Assembly: GCA_052180195.1 (NCBI GenBank)
Contig: CP197469.1
Length of the DNA: 64,000 bases
Strand: one strand, 5' to 3'
From: Gottfriedia sp002574545
GTDB taxonomy: Bacteria > Bacillota > Bacilli > Bacillales > Bacillaceae_G
Shown here: piece by piece, positions 1 to 8,354 of the stretch
Layout of the letters: each line of letters begins with the position of its first letter
Position numbering within the stretch: position 1 is the stretch's first letter
Program-made: the position numbers and the translations under genes
Notes under the pieces: model-generated
What the model was told of the DNA's origin: nothing
The model's input: only the letters and a program-made list of their open reading frames with translations
Database searches by the model: none

Positions 1-150
1 AATCTACTCAACTCTCTTTATTGATATAAAATTAACAATTTTGATAAATTTAAATAGGTTTGTTTTGTATAAAAAATTCATCGTCACGATATGATTACAA
101 ACAAATTATAAAGTATACAACTTAAAATCGAAATCATATTTTGATATAAA
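1..150. other. AT-rich edge without recognisable gene
   Basis: No open frame with a ribosome binding site is visible here. The stretch lies downstream of the murQ terminator and is very AT-rich. A MurR/RpiR regulator often accompanies murQ and could lie beyond the left edge, but nothing here shows it. Confidence 0.4.
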
Positions 151-193
151 AAAAGAAAAGCGACAGACTAGAATAAAATTTCTACTGCCGCCT
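151..193 (-). terminator. Rho-independent terminator of the murQ operon
   Basis: Read on the minus strand, an imperfect hairpin (GCGGCAGTAGAAA pairing with the TAGTCTGTCGC arm) is followed by TTTTCTTTTTTT. It sits just after the murQ stop codon and would end the long minus-strand operon. Confidence 0.6.
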
Positions 194-198
194 TCTAA

Positions 199-1089
199 TT
201 AATTTTCTACTACTCTGCTAATAAATCCACTAGCTTTATTCAAGCTGTTAATTGCATCATCATAATTCATTCCCGTTAAAATCATAACGATGGCTACTTT
301 CGTTTGATTATTTGCTTTCATTAAATAATTACTTGCAGTTTCATAATCACAACCGGTAGCTTCAACAATTATTCTTTTTGCTCGATCAACTAGTTTAATA
401 TTCGTCAATTGTAGATCGACCATTAAATTTTTATATACTTTTCCAATTCCGATCATGGAAGCAGTAGAAATCATGTTACAAATTAACTTTTGAGATGTCC
501 CGGCTTTTAATCGAGTAGATCCAGTTAATACTTCTGGACCATTATCAACTTCAATTTTATGGGATGCAATCTCACCAATTTTTGATCCTTTATTACACGC
601 TACCGCTACAGTTTTTGCTCCTATTTCGTTTGCATACTTTAAAGCACCTATTACATACGGCGTTCGGCCTGATGCTGCGATACCGACTACAATATCATTT
701 TTTGTAAGGGCTATTTTTAATAAATCTTCCTTACCAAGCTCTTCACTATCTTCGGCACCTTCAACTGCTTTAATAAAAGCCCTCTCCCCACCTGCAATTA
801 ATCCAATGACTTCACTAGGATTCGTTCCAAATGTAGGTGGGCATTCAACTGCATCTAGTAGACCAATTCGTCCGCTTGTGCCAGCCCCTGTATAAATTAA
901 ACGTCCACCGTTTTGAAATGCTTCAACTACTAGCTGAACTACATTTGATATCATCGGAATTTGTTCTCTAACTGCTAGAGCTACCTTTTGATCCTCTTCA
1001 TTCATTATATTTAAAAACTCTTCAACGCTTAGTTGATCTATGTTACTCGTACGCTTGTTTCTAATTTCGGTTGTTAAGTTCTCTAACAT
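199..1089 (-). CDS. murQ: N-acetylmuramic acid 6-phosphate etherase MurQ
   Basis: MurQ cleaves the lactyl ether of MurNAc-6-phosphate, giving GlcNAc-6-phosphate and D-lactate in the cytoplasm. It is the committing step of MurNAc recovery. The SIS-type sugar-phosphate fold is shown by GAGTSGRIGLLDAVECPPTF, which carries the conserved glutamate region, and by AGGERAF and AASGRTPYV. The C-terminal helical part is complete, and about 296 residues is normal. The frame stays open to 1152, but the ATG at 1089 is chosen because GAGGTG lies eight bases upstream and the protein then starts MLENLTTEIRN like known MurQ proteins. It is the last gene of an operon with an amino-sugar kinase, GH4 enzyme and PTS. 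MupG and AnmK upstream would make its substrate. Family assignment is very secure. Confidence 0.95.
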   Translation of the reverse strand: MLENLTTEIRNKRTSNIDQLSVEEFLNIMNEEDQKVALAVREQIPMISNVVQLVVEAFQNGGRLIYTGAGTSGRIGLLDAVECPPTFGTNPSEVIGLIAGGERAFIKAVEGAEDSEELGKEDLLKIALTKNDIVVGIAASGRTPYVIGALKYANEIGAKTVAVACNKGSKIGEIASHKIEVDNGPEVLTGSTRLKAGTSQKLICNMISTASMIGIGKVYKNLMVDLQLTNIKLVDRAKRIIVEATGCDYETASNYLMKANNQTKVAIVMILTGMNYDDAINSLNKASGFISRVVEN

Positions 1090-1152
1090 AATTACACCTC
1101 GTTCATGGACAAGATTTTTGTACATCCTGCTCCCTGTTTTTACCACACACAA

Positions 1153-2061
1153 TTATTCCTTACGTGAATTTACTTCTTTCATAGCTAATAGATATGCTCC
1201 GAAGGTCGAAGAGATTTCGTCTGTGTAAAACGTTACTGTTGGATAGTGCTCATGAATTGTTTGAATAAACGTTTTCTGAACGACTGGAATTCGACTTAGA
1301 ATACTTCCTTTTGTTGCAACTCTTGGGTCTTTTTTAAGATTTAACTTTTTTATCGCTTGAATCGTCGTTTTCCCAAGATGTTGTCCAGCTCTTTCTAGAA
1401 CAGACAACGCCATTAAATCACCCATATTTGCCATTTCAACGATAAATGGAACATGTGAAGCAATCTCAGCTTTTGTATTGTGATAAATATATTTTTTAAG
1501 TTCTTCTGCTTCTTTTAACTGCAATATTTCCAGCATTTTTAACGATAAATAACTTAATGGAGTACCTTCATCGAATTCCTGTGTAATCTTCTTAAAGATC
1601 TCCATACAAATCCAATATCCGCTTCCTTCATCCCCTAGAAGATGTCCCCATCCGCCTGCCGTAACAGTCTGTTCTTTATGCATCCCGATACAAATTGAAC
1701 CTGTACCAGCGATTGTTAATACACCACTTTGTCCATTTAGTAATGCTGCATGTGCAATTTGGGCATCATTTACGATTTTAAACGGTATATGAAAAGTATC
1801 TTCTAGTGCTCTTTCTAAAGGACCTAGGTCTTTCACTCCACCAATTCCAGCAATTCCTAAAAATAAGAACAGGCAATTTTCTTTTGATAAAGGGCTCAAG
1901 CAAATTTCAATTGCTTCTATAATGTGATTAATTCCATCTTCTTCATTGATGAGTAAATTACTAAAGCCAGAATAACCTTGACTAATCACTTCACCTTCTA
2001 AATTATAAGCAATAGCCTCTGACTTAGTTCCTCCACCATCAAAACCTATAACAAATTGCAC
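1153..2061 (-). CDS. BadF/BadG-type amino-sugar kinase (GlcNAc or MurNAc kinase)
   Basis: This is an ASKHA-fold kinase of the BadF/BadG/BcrA/BcrD group, 302 residues, a typical length. The N-terminal phosphate-binding loop is FDGGGTKSEA, and the second phosphate and adenosine elements are VLTIAGTGSICIGM and GGWGHLLGDEGSGYWI. Relatives phosphorylate N-acetylglucosamine, or both GlcNAc and MurNAc (clostridial MurK). Here it lies between the PTS IIA gene and murQ. It would fit phosphorylation of the free GlcNAc released when MupG or GH4 splits a phosphorylated disaccharide. The exact substrate cannot be read from the sequence. The stop codon lies 63 bases before the murQ start, consistent with cotranscription. 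Confidence 0.8.
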   Translation of the reverse strand: MQFVIGFDGGGTKSEAIAYNLEGEVISQGYSGFSNLLINEEDGINHIIEAIEICLSPLSKENCLFLFLGIAGIGGVKDLGPLERALEDTFHIPFKIVNDAQIAHAALLNGQSGVLTIAGTGSICIGMHKEQTVTAGGWGHLLGDEGSGYWICMEIFKKITQEFDEGTPLSYLSLKMLEILQLKEAEELKKYIYHNTKAEIASHVPFIVEMANMGDLMALSVLERAGQHLGKTTIQAIKKLNLKKDPRVATKGSILSRIPVVQKTFIQTIHEHYPTVTFYTDEISSTFGAYLLAMKEVNSRKE

Positions 2062-2113
2062 TAAATCTAACCCCCTACCCTCTTTCGTCTATTCTATTAC
2101 TATATGAGTCAAT

Positions 2114-2431
2114 TTATTTATCGGCTAATTTCTTATGTAAACGAATGATATGCTCAATTAGCTTTTGTTCGCTCATAGCAGTCATTAAATGATCTTGAGC
2201 ATGAATCATTAATAGTGACTTTTCACATGGCTGACCATTTAATTCAGCTTGTATTAAAGTCGTTTGTGTTTTATGTGCATGACCAATTTCTTTGTGAGAC
2301 TCTTCGATTAAGCGATCTGCTGTTTCAAAATCATTGTTTTCTGCAGCCTCTAATGCCTCATATGCTAGTGATCTTGCATTCCCACCGTGTGAAATAATTT
2401 CAAAAATTTCTTGTTCGTTAGTCATCATCAT
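2114..2431 (-). CDS. PTS lactose/cellobiose-family IIA component
   Basis: This is the all-helical IIA protein of the lactose/cellobiose PTS family. It carries phosphate from HPr to IIB on a histidine in the MIHAQDHLMTAM motif, and it forms a trimer in known relatives. The sequence ISHGGNARSLAYEALEAA is the typical first helix. Three ATGs compete. The first (2437) lies one base from the AAGGGG site at 2439-2444, so the ATG at 2431, seven bases away, is the better start. It sits between the GH4 gene and the kinase gene, apart from IIB and IIC but in the same operon. The second PTS near 26.2 kb encodes a clear paralogue. Confidence 0.9.
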   Translation of the reverse strand: MMMTNEQEIFEIISHGGNARSLAYEALEAAENNDFETADRLIEESHKEIGHAHKTQTTLIQAELNGQPCEKSLLMIHAQDHLMTAMSEQKLIEHIIRLHKKLADK

Positions 2432-2468
2432 ATTCATACCCCTTACTGTTTGTTTTTTTATTTTATCT

Positions 2469-3809
2469 TTATTGACCTACCAATTCTTCTTTATAAAATA
2501 ATGGTAAGTTTTCTTTATGAGCATCTAAGAGTGCATCTAGTACTTCTTTTGCAACTTCATCACTTGGAACTAAAGGATTAATCGTTAGTGCCAGTAATGC
2601 CTTCTCATAAGATCCAGTAACAGCTGCCAATGCTCCAACACGTTCAAATGATTTAATCTGCTGAACTAAGCCATTTATTTGAGGTGGTAATTCACCTACT
2701 GAAATCGGTATTGGTCCTTGCTTAGTCACGATACAATTTACCTCTACAGCTGATTCATTCGGAATTCCTTGTATTGATCCATTATTTTGAACGTTTAATA
2801 CTTGAATATCCTTTTTATCGTTATAAATCGATGTAATTAAGCTACAAGCAGCATCACTGTAATAAGCCCCACCGCGTTTTTCAAGCTGGGGTGGTTTAAT
2901 GGCTAAATTCTCATCTTTATATAATTCAAATAACTCATCTTCCAACTTCTTAACAACTTCTGCACGAGTTGTACCAGTTTTAAAAGATTCTAATTCTTCA
3001 TCTAAGATCTGTTTTGTTTTGTAATAGTAACGATGATATGGACAAGGTAATACACCTAATGACATAAGAAATTCTTTTTGCCATGGTAATGGTGCGATAT
3101 TCTTCATTGTCATTTGAATTTCAGGATTAGCTAATAACTCTAATACATGTTTAGTCACTTCTTTTCCATCAACATAAACATGCAGTCCATATACCATATG
3201 GTTCAACCCAGCAAAATCAATATGTACACGACTTATGTCCACTTCTAACAATTTAGCAACCGTCATTGTCATATTAATTGGTACATTACAAACGCCAATC
3301 ACCTTTTTATGTTGACTATATCGAAGTAATGCTTCAGTCACCATTCCAGCAGGATTTGTAAAGTTAATTAACCATGCATCAGGGCATAGTTGCTGCATTT
3401 CACTAGCAATTTCAAGTAATACAGGTATTGTTCTTAGACCTTTAAATAGACCACCTGCACCATTCGTTTCTTGACCAATCATACCGAATTGTAAAGGTAT
3501 ACGTTCATCTTTAATTCGAGCCTCTAATAAGCCTACTCGCATTTGAGTCGTTACAAAATCAGCATCCTTTAGCGCTAATTTTCGGTCCAAAGTTAAATGA
3601 ATTTCCATTGGAACTCCAGCTTCTTTTACCATTCGTTTAGCTAAATTACCAACGATTTCTAACTTTTCCTTCCCTGCTTCTATATCAACCAACCATAATT
3701 CACTGACAGGTAGCTCGTCATATCTTTTAATAAAACCTTCCACTAATTCTGGAGTATAACTAGAACCTCCACCTATTGTTACGATTTTAATTCCTCTTTT
3801 TTTATTCAT
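2469..3809 (-). CDS. GH4 family NAD-dependent 6-phospho-beta-glycosidase
   Basis: Family GH4 enzymes split 6-phospho-glycosides by NAD-assisted oxidation at C3 and need a divalent metal. The Rossmann loop is VTIGGGSSYTPELVEGF. The metal and substrate residues are seen in INFTNPAG, GVCNVPI (cysteine) and GLNHMVYG (histidine), and the length of 446 residues is standard. Relatives include LicH, CelF and ChbF. Because the operon also holds murQ and a GlcNAc-type kinase, the substrate may be a phosphorylated chitobiose or a GlcNAc-MurNAc disaccharide rather than cellobiose. That is inference. The protein is strikingly similar throughout to the GH4 enzyme at 24.9-26.2 kb, so the two probably arose by duplication. 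AAGGTG lies eight bases before the ATG. Confidence 0.9.
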   Translation of the reverse strand: MNKKRGIKIVTIGGGSSYTPELVEGFIKRYDELPVSELWLVDIEAGKEKLEIVGNLAKRMVKEAGVPMEIHLTLDRKLALKDADFVTTQMRVGLLEARIKDERIPLQFGMIGQETNGAGGLFKGLRTIPVLLEIASEMQQLCPDAWLINFTNPAGMVTEALLRYSQHKKVIGVCNVPINMTMTVAKLLEVDISRVHIDFAGLNHMVYGLHVYVDGKEVTKHVLELLANPEIQMTMKNIAPLPWQKEFLMSLGVLPCPYHRYYYKTKQILDEELESFKTGTTRAEVVKKLEDELFELYKDENLAIKPPQLEKRGGAYYSDAACSLITSIYNDKKDIQVLNVQNNGSIQGIPNESAVEVNCIVTKQGPIPISVGELPPQINGLVQQIKSFERVGALAAVTGSYEKALLALTINPLVPSDEVAKEVLDALLDAHKENLPLFYKEELVGQ

Positions 3810-3839
3810 CTAAAACACACCTTCATTTCATATTTTTTC

Positions 3840-4127
3840 TTATGAATTGAATACAACGAGAAAACAAGTCACGGTGCAGAAAACTAATAATGTAAAAAAT
3901 AAAATTAAAGCTTGTTTCTTATTCTTAAACTTACCTTCAATAAATACAATCACGCCTGTAAGTCCTACACTTAAACCGATACTATTTGTAATAAATACAG
4001 CAAGATCTTTCGTCATTCCAAAAAAGTGTAGAACAGGATTAAAGATAAGATTAAACGCAAGAATAAATACAAAAAACGTAAATGCAGCTTTATAACTAAA
4101 AAAATGGAGATTCTTTGTAGTGTTCAT
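3840..4127 (-). CDS. Small membrane protein within the PTS operon
   Basis: This 95-residue protein is not one I recognise. It has about three hydrophobic segments: residues 10-33 (AAFTFFVFILAFNLIFNPVL), 42-63 (AVFITNSIGLSVGLTGVIVF) and 73-93. A basic loop KFKNKKQ lies between the second and third. A good ribosome site (AAAGGAAG, eight bases from ATG) shows that it is a real gene. It lies between IIC and the GH4 gene, a position where PTS operons do not usually carry an extra gene. A stem-loop precedes it. Its job could be accessory to the PTS or to envelope sugar uptake, but nothing in the sequence proves that. Confidence 0.7.
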   Translation of the reverse strand: MNTTKNLHFFSYKAAFTFFVFILAFNLIFNPVLHFFGMTKDLAVFITNSIGLSVGLTGVIVFIEGKFKNKKQALILFFTLLVFCTVTCFLVVFNS

Positions 4128-4162
4128 GTTAATCTTCCTTTCTTGATTACTTGATAATAAAT

Positions 4163-4198
4163 AAAGGAAGCTGGGATTAATGATCCCAAACTCCCTTT
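4163..4198 (-). terminator. Intra-operon stem-loop after IIC
   Basis: An imperfect inverted repeat AAAGGGAGTTTGGGAT / ATCCCAGCTTCCTTT lies between the IIC stop codon and the small membrane gene, followed on the minus strand by ATTTATTA. It could act as a partial terminator or mRNA stabiliser, setting IIB-IIC expression above the downstream genes. Confidence 0.45.
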
Positions 4199-4207
4199 AC
4201 TATGAAT

Positions 4208-5506
4208 TTATAAAGATACTTTTACATCATTATCCATTTCAACTGTAGATTCTTGCGCTAACAATTTTTTATCGTACATTTTGAAGAATGGTAAATAAAT
4301 AACAACAGATATTGCCAGATTGATTACTACTAATATAATAGCTCTCCAATCTCCACCAGTTGATAAATATGCACCGATTGGAGCAGGTAAAGTCCAAGGA
4401 ACCATTACGTATGTTGGGTTAACTAATCCGCCTGCTGTTGCAAGGTAAGAAATTGTTGCACCAATGATTGGAACGATCATAAATGGAATTATTAGGACTG
4501 GGTTTAATACAATCGGCATACCGAAAATTACTGGCTCATTAATGTTAAAAATACTTGGGATAATTGCTGTTCTTCCAAGAGCCTTTGAATAACTAGATTT
4601 TCCAGCGATTAACATGGCAATTACTAAACCTAATGTTGCACCCGAACCACCAATCCAAATAAACCACTGGAAGAAAGTTTCAGGAGCAATATGTGGTAAC
4701 TGGCTTCCAACTTTACCAGCTGCAACAGCTGCAGAGTTATTAGCTAAATAAACTTCCCAAACAGGTCGAGCAACTGCACCTACTACTGATACCCCATGGA
4801 TACCAAATGCCCAGAAAAATGTGATTAAGAATACAGGAACTAATACACCTGGTAATGAATCACCCGCACTAATTAGTGGAGCTACAGCCTTGTCTACTAG
4901 TGAATGTGTATCAATCTTAAATACAACTGTAATTAAAGTCATTACTGATAAAACAAGTGTTACAGGAATAAGTGCTTCAAAAGAACGTGCGACAGAACTC
5001 GGCACTGAATCAGGCATTTTAATCGTAATATTTTTTGTTTTACAAAAACGTAATACTTCGACTGCAAAAATAGAAGTGATCATACCTACGAAAAGACCAT
5101 GGCCACCCATGTTTGCCATCGGTAATACAAATCCCACTTTATCAATCATTTGAACCCCAGTTGTAAATAAAAACGCTGAGCCGGCCAATAGTGCACCAGA
5201 AAGTGGATCTAGTTTATAGCTTTGGGACAAGCTATATCCAATTCCGAAAGTAATATACAAGGTCATTATGTACATTGTAAGTCGGTAAGGAATTAAAATA
5301 TCCGCAACATGTTTAGCTGCCCACACTCCAACCGCAGAATCTGCAGGCACTGGTGGAAAGGCAATAATTAAGAACAAACTTCCGAAAATGATAAAAGGTA
5401 AAGCTGAAACTACACCATCACGAATAGCGCGTAAATGCTTTTGTTCAGATAGTTTTGCCATTGGTGTTGATAAATTGTTTTCCAAAAATGAAATAAACTT
5501 ATCCAT
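4208..5506 (-). CDS. PTS lactose/cellobiose-family IIC permease
   Basis: This is the membrane permease of the IIB-IIC-IIA system, which moves a disaccharide across the membrane while IIB phosphorylates it. The 432 residues are rich in hydrophobic helices. Family signatures include LRAIRDGVVSALPFIIFGSL near the N-terminus, FWAFGIHGVSVVGAVARPVW in the middle, and PSIFNINEPVIFGMPIVLNP, the conserved NINEP region of cellobiose/chitobiose IIC proteins. A GGAGAAGGA site lies before the ATG. It is preceded by IIB with 40 bases between them. Given murQ, mupG and a GlcNAc-type kinase in the locus, a muropeptide- or chitin-derived disaccharide is a likely substrate. Other family members carry cellobiose or lichenan fragments. 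Confidence 0.9.
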   Translation of the reverse strand: MDKFISFLENNLSTPMAKLSEQKHLRAIRDGVVSALPFIIFGSLFLIIAFPPVPADSAVGVWAAKHVADILIPYRLTMYIMTLYITFGIGYSLSQSYKLDPLSGALLAGSAFLFTTGVQMIDKVGFVLPMANMGGHGLFVGMITSIFAVEVLRFCKTKNITIKMPDSVPSSVARSFEALIPVTLVLSVMTLITVVFKIDTHSLVDKAVAPLISAGDSLPGVLVPVFLITFFWAFGIHGVSVVGAVARPVWEVYLANNSAAVAAGKVGSQLPHIAPETFFQWFIWIGGSGATLGLVIAMLIAGKSSYSKALGRTAIIPSIFNINEPVIFGMPIVLNPVLIIPFMIVPIIGATISYLATAGGLVNPTYVMVPWTLPAPIGAYLSTGGDWRAIILVVINLAISVVIYLPFFKMYDKKLLAQESTVEMDNDVKVSL

Positions 5507-5546
5507 ATGTTGTCCTTCTCCTTTATTAAATTATTAAATTATTAAA

Positions 5547-5852
5547 CTACTTAACTAGTTCTTGAACTAATTTTAATAATGTTGGTCCTCCAAGTGGGCT
5601 ATATGCTTGTGGTGGAATTACAGCACAAGGTACATTCGCCTCGTCAGATGAAGCTTTAAACCCATCAAATCGATGTCTTACTTGTGGTGCAACCATCGCT
5701 ACATCCCAACCATTCTTAACTTCTTCAGCAAACTCTTGAGTCCCTACAGCTAAAACATCTAGATTTAATCCGTTCTTTTCTCCCTCTTTTTTTAGTGCGT
5801 TTACTACAATCGCACTAGACATCCCGCCTGCACATACGAATAATACCTTCAT
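5547..5852 (-). CDS. PTS lactose/cellobiose-family IIB component
   Basis: IIB takes phosphate from IIA on a cysteine and passes it to the sugar bound by IIC. The N-terminal loop VLFVCAGGMSSAIVVNALK has the active cysteine at residue 7, and 101 residues is the usual size. AGGAGG lies seven to eight bases before the ATG. This is the first gene after the strong internal promoter and operator at 5.9 kb, so it probably heads its own transcript, although mupG and anmK lie upstream on the same strand. Confidence 0.92.
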   Translation of the reverse strand: MKVLFVCAGGMSSAIVVNALKKEGEKNGLNLDVLAVGTQEFAEEVKNGWDVAMVAPQVRHRFDGFKASSDEANVPCAVIPPQAYSPLGGPTLLKLVQELVK

Positions 5853-5901
5853 ACTCTTATCCTCCTAATTTGAATTTGATAATATAAAAGATTCGAAAAA
5901 C

Positions 5902-5915
5902 TGAAAACGTTTTCT
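5902..5915. promoter_or_regulatory. CcpA cre site at the IIB promoter
   Basis: TGAAAACGTTTTCT is a near-perfect match to the cre consensus TGNAANCGNNNNCA and is itself palindromic. It lies about nine bases past the -10 box, that is on the start point, the usual place for glucose repression by CcpA-HPr(Ser-P). Confidence 0.8.
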
Positions 5916-5923
5916 ATGAAGCA

Positions 5924-5952
5924 ATTATATTCTTCTTAAAATAAAATTTCAA
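5924..5952 (-). promoter_or_regulatory. Sigma-A promoter of the IIB-to-murQ operon
   Basis: On the minus strand TTGAAA (5947-5952), a 17-base spacer and a perfect TATAAT (5924-5929) form a near-consensus sigma-A promoter. It precedes the IIB start by about 70 bases and has an AGGAGG ribosome site downstream. The first arm of a long inverted repeat covers the spacer and -35 box, and a cre site covers the start point. Confidence 0.85.
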
Positions 5953-5990
5953 TTGTTTTGTCTAAAAAATGAAATTTTATTTTAAGAAGA
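5931..5990. promoter_or_regulatory. 21-bp perfect inverted repeat, likely repressor operator
   Basis: Bases 5931-5951 are the exact reverse complement of 5970-5990, with 18 bases between. One arm fills the promoter spacer and touches the -35 box, so a bound protein would block RNA polymerase. A third partial copy (CTTCTTAAAA) lies at 6011-6020, and the TGAAATTTTATTT core recurs at 8355-8367 before anmK. RpiR/MurR-type control is the natural guess, but no regulator gene is in the window. As RNA, the repeat upstream of the start would not be transcribed from this promoter. Confidence 0.7.
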
Positions 5991-6029
5991 TGTAAAAAAA
6001 AATTTCACACCTTCTTAAAATTTTATCAT

Positions 6030-7124
6030 TTAGTTTTCTTTAAACTGAAACTTACTCCAAGGATGTAAGAAATCTAGTAAAAAGATTTCTTCCTCTGCAA
6101 TGCGTCCAACTACATTCGTTTTCCCCGAATTCTCCATATCCTGCAGTGCTATTTGCAATTCACCTTTATATTGTCCATATAACTCATTTTCTATTAAAAT
6201 ATCGCCTCTACGAATAGGTGGAGTATAAGTAGGTTTAAACTCTTCATCTCTATATTTAACGCGAGATTGGGTAGAACGAATTAAGTAATCTGATACGTCC
6301 CCGCGGTAAAAATGAAACTCCTCTAAAACAATCTTTTTCTCTAAATCTGTAATTGAATCATGTAAATCAACATTCAGTGTAAACAAGTCTTTACCATTCT
6401 CGTTTAGCTCTGCTAGTTGTTTGAACTCTTCTTCAGATGCATAAGCATTTGCGATTATCACATCATCAATTAAGTCTGAATAAAATAAGTGTTTCGCTTG
6501 AGTTACGACTGATAAATTACGATGCATCTCTAAAGTACAAAGCCCTTCTGATACAGGCCAAGGTCCATATGTTGCAGCTTGTGAATTAATAAATGCCGCT
6601 GTACGAATACCATGCTTTTTAAACTCTTCACTGCATTTAACGAAATGTGAATAGCTCAAACCTGCATAACGATGAGGATAAAAATTATGGGATCCGATTA
6701 AATTAGATTGATTTGGCTTATAAGCTAAAATATTTTCTAAATATTTCGTAGCATTACTCATATTTATTTCAATTTTTAACCCATATGGATTATACGTCAT
6801 AATCGACTCTTCATTCCCAGTAAATCCCATATCAAGTCTAATTCCATATGCTCCTAATTCTGCAAAAAATGATAAATCATTATATGAAATATTTAATGTA
6901 CCAAATACTCGAGGGGCAATATCAACAATGACTTCCATCTCTAAACTATTTGCATAATCAATTATTTCTTTGAACTCTTTTAAAATTTGTTCCTTGTCAC
7001 CATTTACTGATAACAAACACGTAAAGATTCGTTTGAAACCATATTGATGGGCTAATTGAATATAAGCCTTATCTTTTTCAACAGTTGAGTGCTCTGGATA
7101 AATTGAAATTCCTAATTTTTTCAT
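6030..7124 (-). CDS. mupG: MupG-like 6-phospho-N-acetylmuramidase (DUF871, GH170)
   Basis: DUF871/GH170 proteins have an N-terminal TIM-barrel and a C-terminal beta domain. Staphylococcal MupG is the characterised member and splits MurNAc-6-phosphate-GlcNAc inside the cell, giving MurNAc-6-phosphate for MurQ and free GlcNAc. Family features here are LGISIYPEHSTVEKDKAYI at the start, GSHNFYPHRYAGLSYSHF, and TLEMHRNLS. The length of 364 residues is normal. The ATG has AGGGGG seven bases upstream, overlapping the end of anmK, so the two are coupled. A 177-base gap with a promoter separates it from the PTS genes. In Staphylococcus the partner transporter is the glucose-family MurP. Here only a lactose-family PTS is near, which is unusual. 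Confidence 0.85.
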   Translation of the reverse strand: MKKLGISIYPEHSTVEKDKAYIQLAHQYGFKRIFTCLLSVNGDKEQILKEFKEIIDYANSLEMEVIVDIAPRVFGTLNISYNDLSFFAELGAYGIRLDMGFTGNEESIMTYNPYGLKIEINMSNATKYLENILAYKPNQSNLIGSHNFYPHRYAGLSYSHFVKCSEEFKKHGIRTAAFINSQAATYGPWPVSEGLCTLEMHRNLSVVTQAKHLFYSDLIDDVIIANAYASEEEFKQLAELNENGKDLFTLNVDLHDSITDLEKKIVLEEFHFYRGDVSDYLIRSTQSRVKYRDEEFKPTYTPPIRRGDILIENELYGQYKGELQIALQDMENSGKTNVVGRIAEEEIFLLDFLHPWSKFQFKEN

Positions 7125-7135
7125 GATTAATCCCC

Positions 7136-8284
7136 CTAGTATGGTACTGGTGTAATATTTCCTAAAACGACTAGACGACTCGCCTTTGTTGCTCCAGGTA
7201 CATTACTTGGTAAACCGTTTAATGTTTCATTTGCTAAAATTGCAAAAGCAATTGCTTCTTTTGCATCCGAAGAAAAACCGATATCTTCTTGAACTAATAC
7301 TTTGGAATCCACACCTAATAATTGTTGAAGCATGCGTAGTAGTGTTTTATTATGACTACCTCCGCCACCTACAATTACTTCATCAATTGGATGGTCTGGT
7401 AAAATATATTTTTTATAATTTTCAGCGATCGATTTTGCAGTAAACATCGTCATTGTAGTCACTAAATCAATCGGTGAAATATCACTAAACTCTTCCAATA
7501 TTTCATCAACAAACTGTGTACCAAATAACTCTCTTCCTGTTGTTTTAGGTATAGGTGCTAAAATATAAGGAATACTCATACATCTTTCTAGTAATCTCTC
7601 ATTTACATTACCTTTAGCAGCTAAATCACCATTCGCATCATATGGAACATCAAAATAGCGCTTACAAATTTCATCAATAATCATATTACCTGGACCTGTA
7701 TCAAAGGCTACCAAATCATCAATTGAAGCATTTCTTGGAATGATCGTAACATTACCGATCCCACCAATATTTTGAAGTAAACGCGTTTTAGTTTTACTTT
7801 TATAAAGTAATAACTCTGAATGTGGAACTAAAGGCGCACCATACCCACCAGCTGCCATATCCATCACTCGAAAATTGGAAACAACCTTCGTTTTTGTTTC
7901 ATAGGCAATAATCGCTGGCTCTCCTAACTGTAATGTAGATTGAATGAAATTCCCATGAGCTTCAGGCTGGTGATAAATCGTTTGACCATGTGATCCAATG
8001 AATTCAAGTTGATCTAATGTAAATTCGTTCTTACTACAAATTTGCTTTACAGCATCTGCAAAAGCATAGCCAAGTTTAAAATTCAAACTACATAAATGCT
8101 GAGCGTTTGAAGAAACAAGTGTAATCGCATCTTGAATTTCTTTTAATAAACCTTCCTCAAGAGGAACTGTCATAAAATCAATCAATTTTACTTCTGTGTC
8201 ATATCCACAACCGTTGATTTCTACTAAAGCTGCATCGATTCCATCTAAAGATGTACCCGACATTAATCCAACCGCATAACCCAA
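7136..8284 (-). CDS. anmK: Anhydro-N-acetylmuramic acid kinase AnmK
   Basis: AnmK opens the 1,6-anhydro ring of anhydroMurNAc and phosphorylates it to MurNAc-6-phosphate, the MurQ substrate. The ASKHA fold is marked by GLMSGTSLDGIDAALVEI at the N-terminus, SHGQTIYHQPE, LQNIGGIGNVT, AFDTGPGNMIIDEI and VIVGGGGSHNKTL. About 382 residues is typical. The frame could begin at GTG 8293, but AAGGAG (8293-8298) overlaps that codon. The TTG at 8284 has the ideal eight-base spacing and gives a protein starting MGYAVGLMSG, so a TTG start is preferred. AnhydroMurNAc comes from lytic transglycosylases such as the SleB encoded at 30 kb. It is first in the minus-strand series, 11 bases before mupG. Confidence 0.92.
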   Translation of the reverse strand: MGYAVGLMSGTSLDGIDAALVEINGCGYDTEVKLIDFMTVPLEEGLLKEIQDAITLVSSNAQHLCSLNFKLGYAFADAVKQICSKNEFTLDQLEFIGSHGQTIYHQPEAHGNFIQSTLQLGEPAIIAYETKTKVVSNFRVMDMAAGGYGAPLVPHSELLLYKSKTKTRLLQNIGGIGNVTIIPRNASIDDLVAFDTGPGNMIIDEICKRYFDVPYDANGDLAAKGNVNERLLERCMSIPYILAPIPKTTGRELFGTQFVDEILEEFSDISPIDLVTTMTMFTAKSIAENYKKYILPDHPIDEVIVGGGGSHNKTLLRMLQQLLGVDSKVLVQEDIGFSSDAKEAIAFAILANETLNGLPSNVPGATKASRLVVLGNITPVPY

Positions 8285-8354
8285 ATGATTCACTCCTTCA
8301 TATTTTTATTACTATTACCTTAAAACAGAATTTCGAATTTGTAAAAGAAAAGAG

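Noticed and set aside
1040..1228. 62-residue plus-strand frame
   Set aside because: It lies across the murQ and kinase genes on the opposite strand and has no ribosome site.
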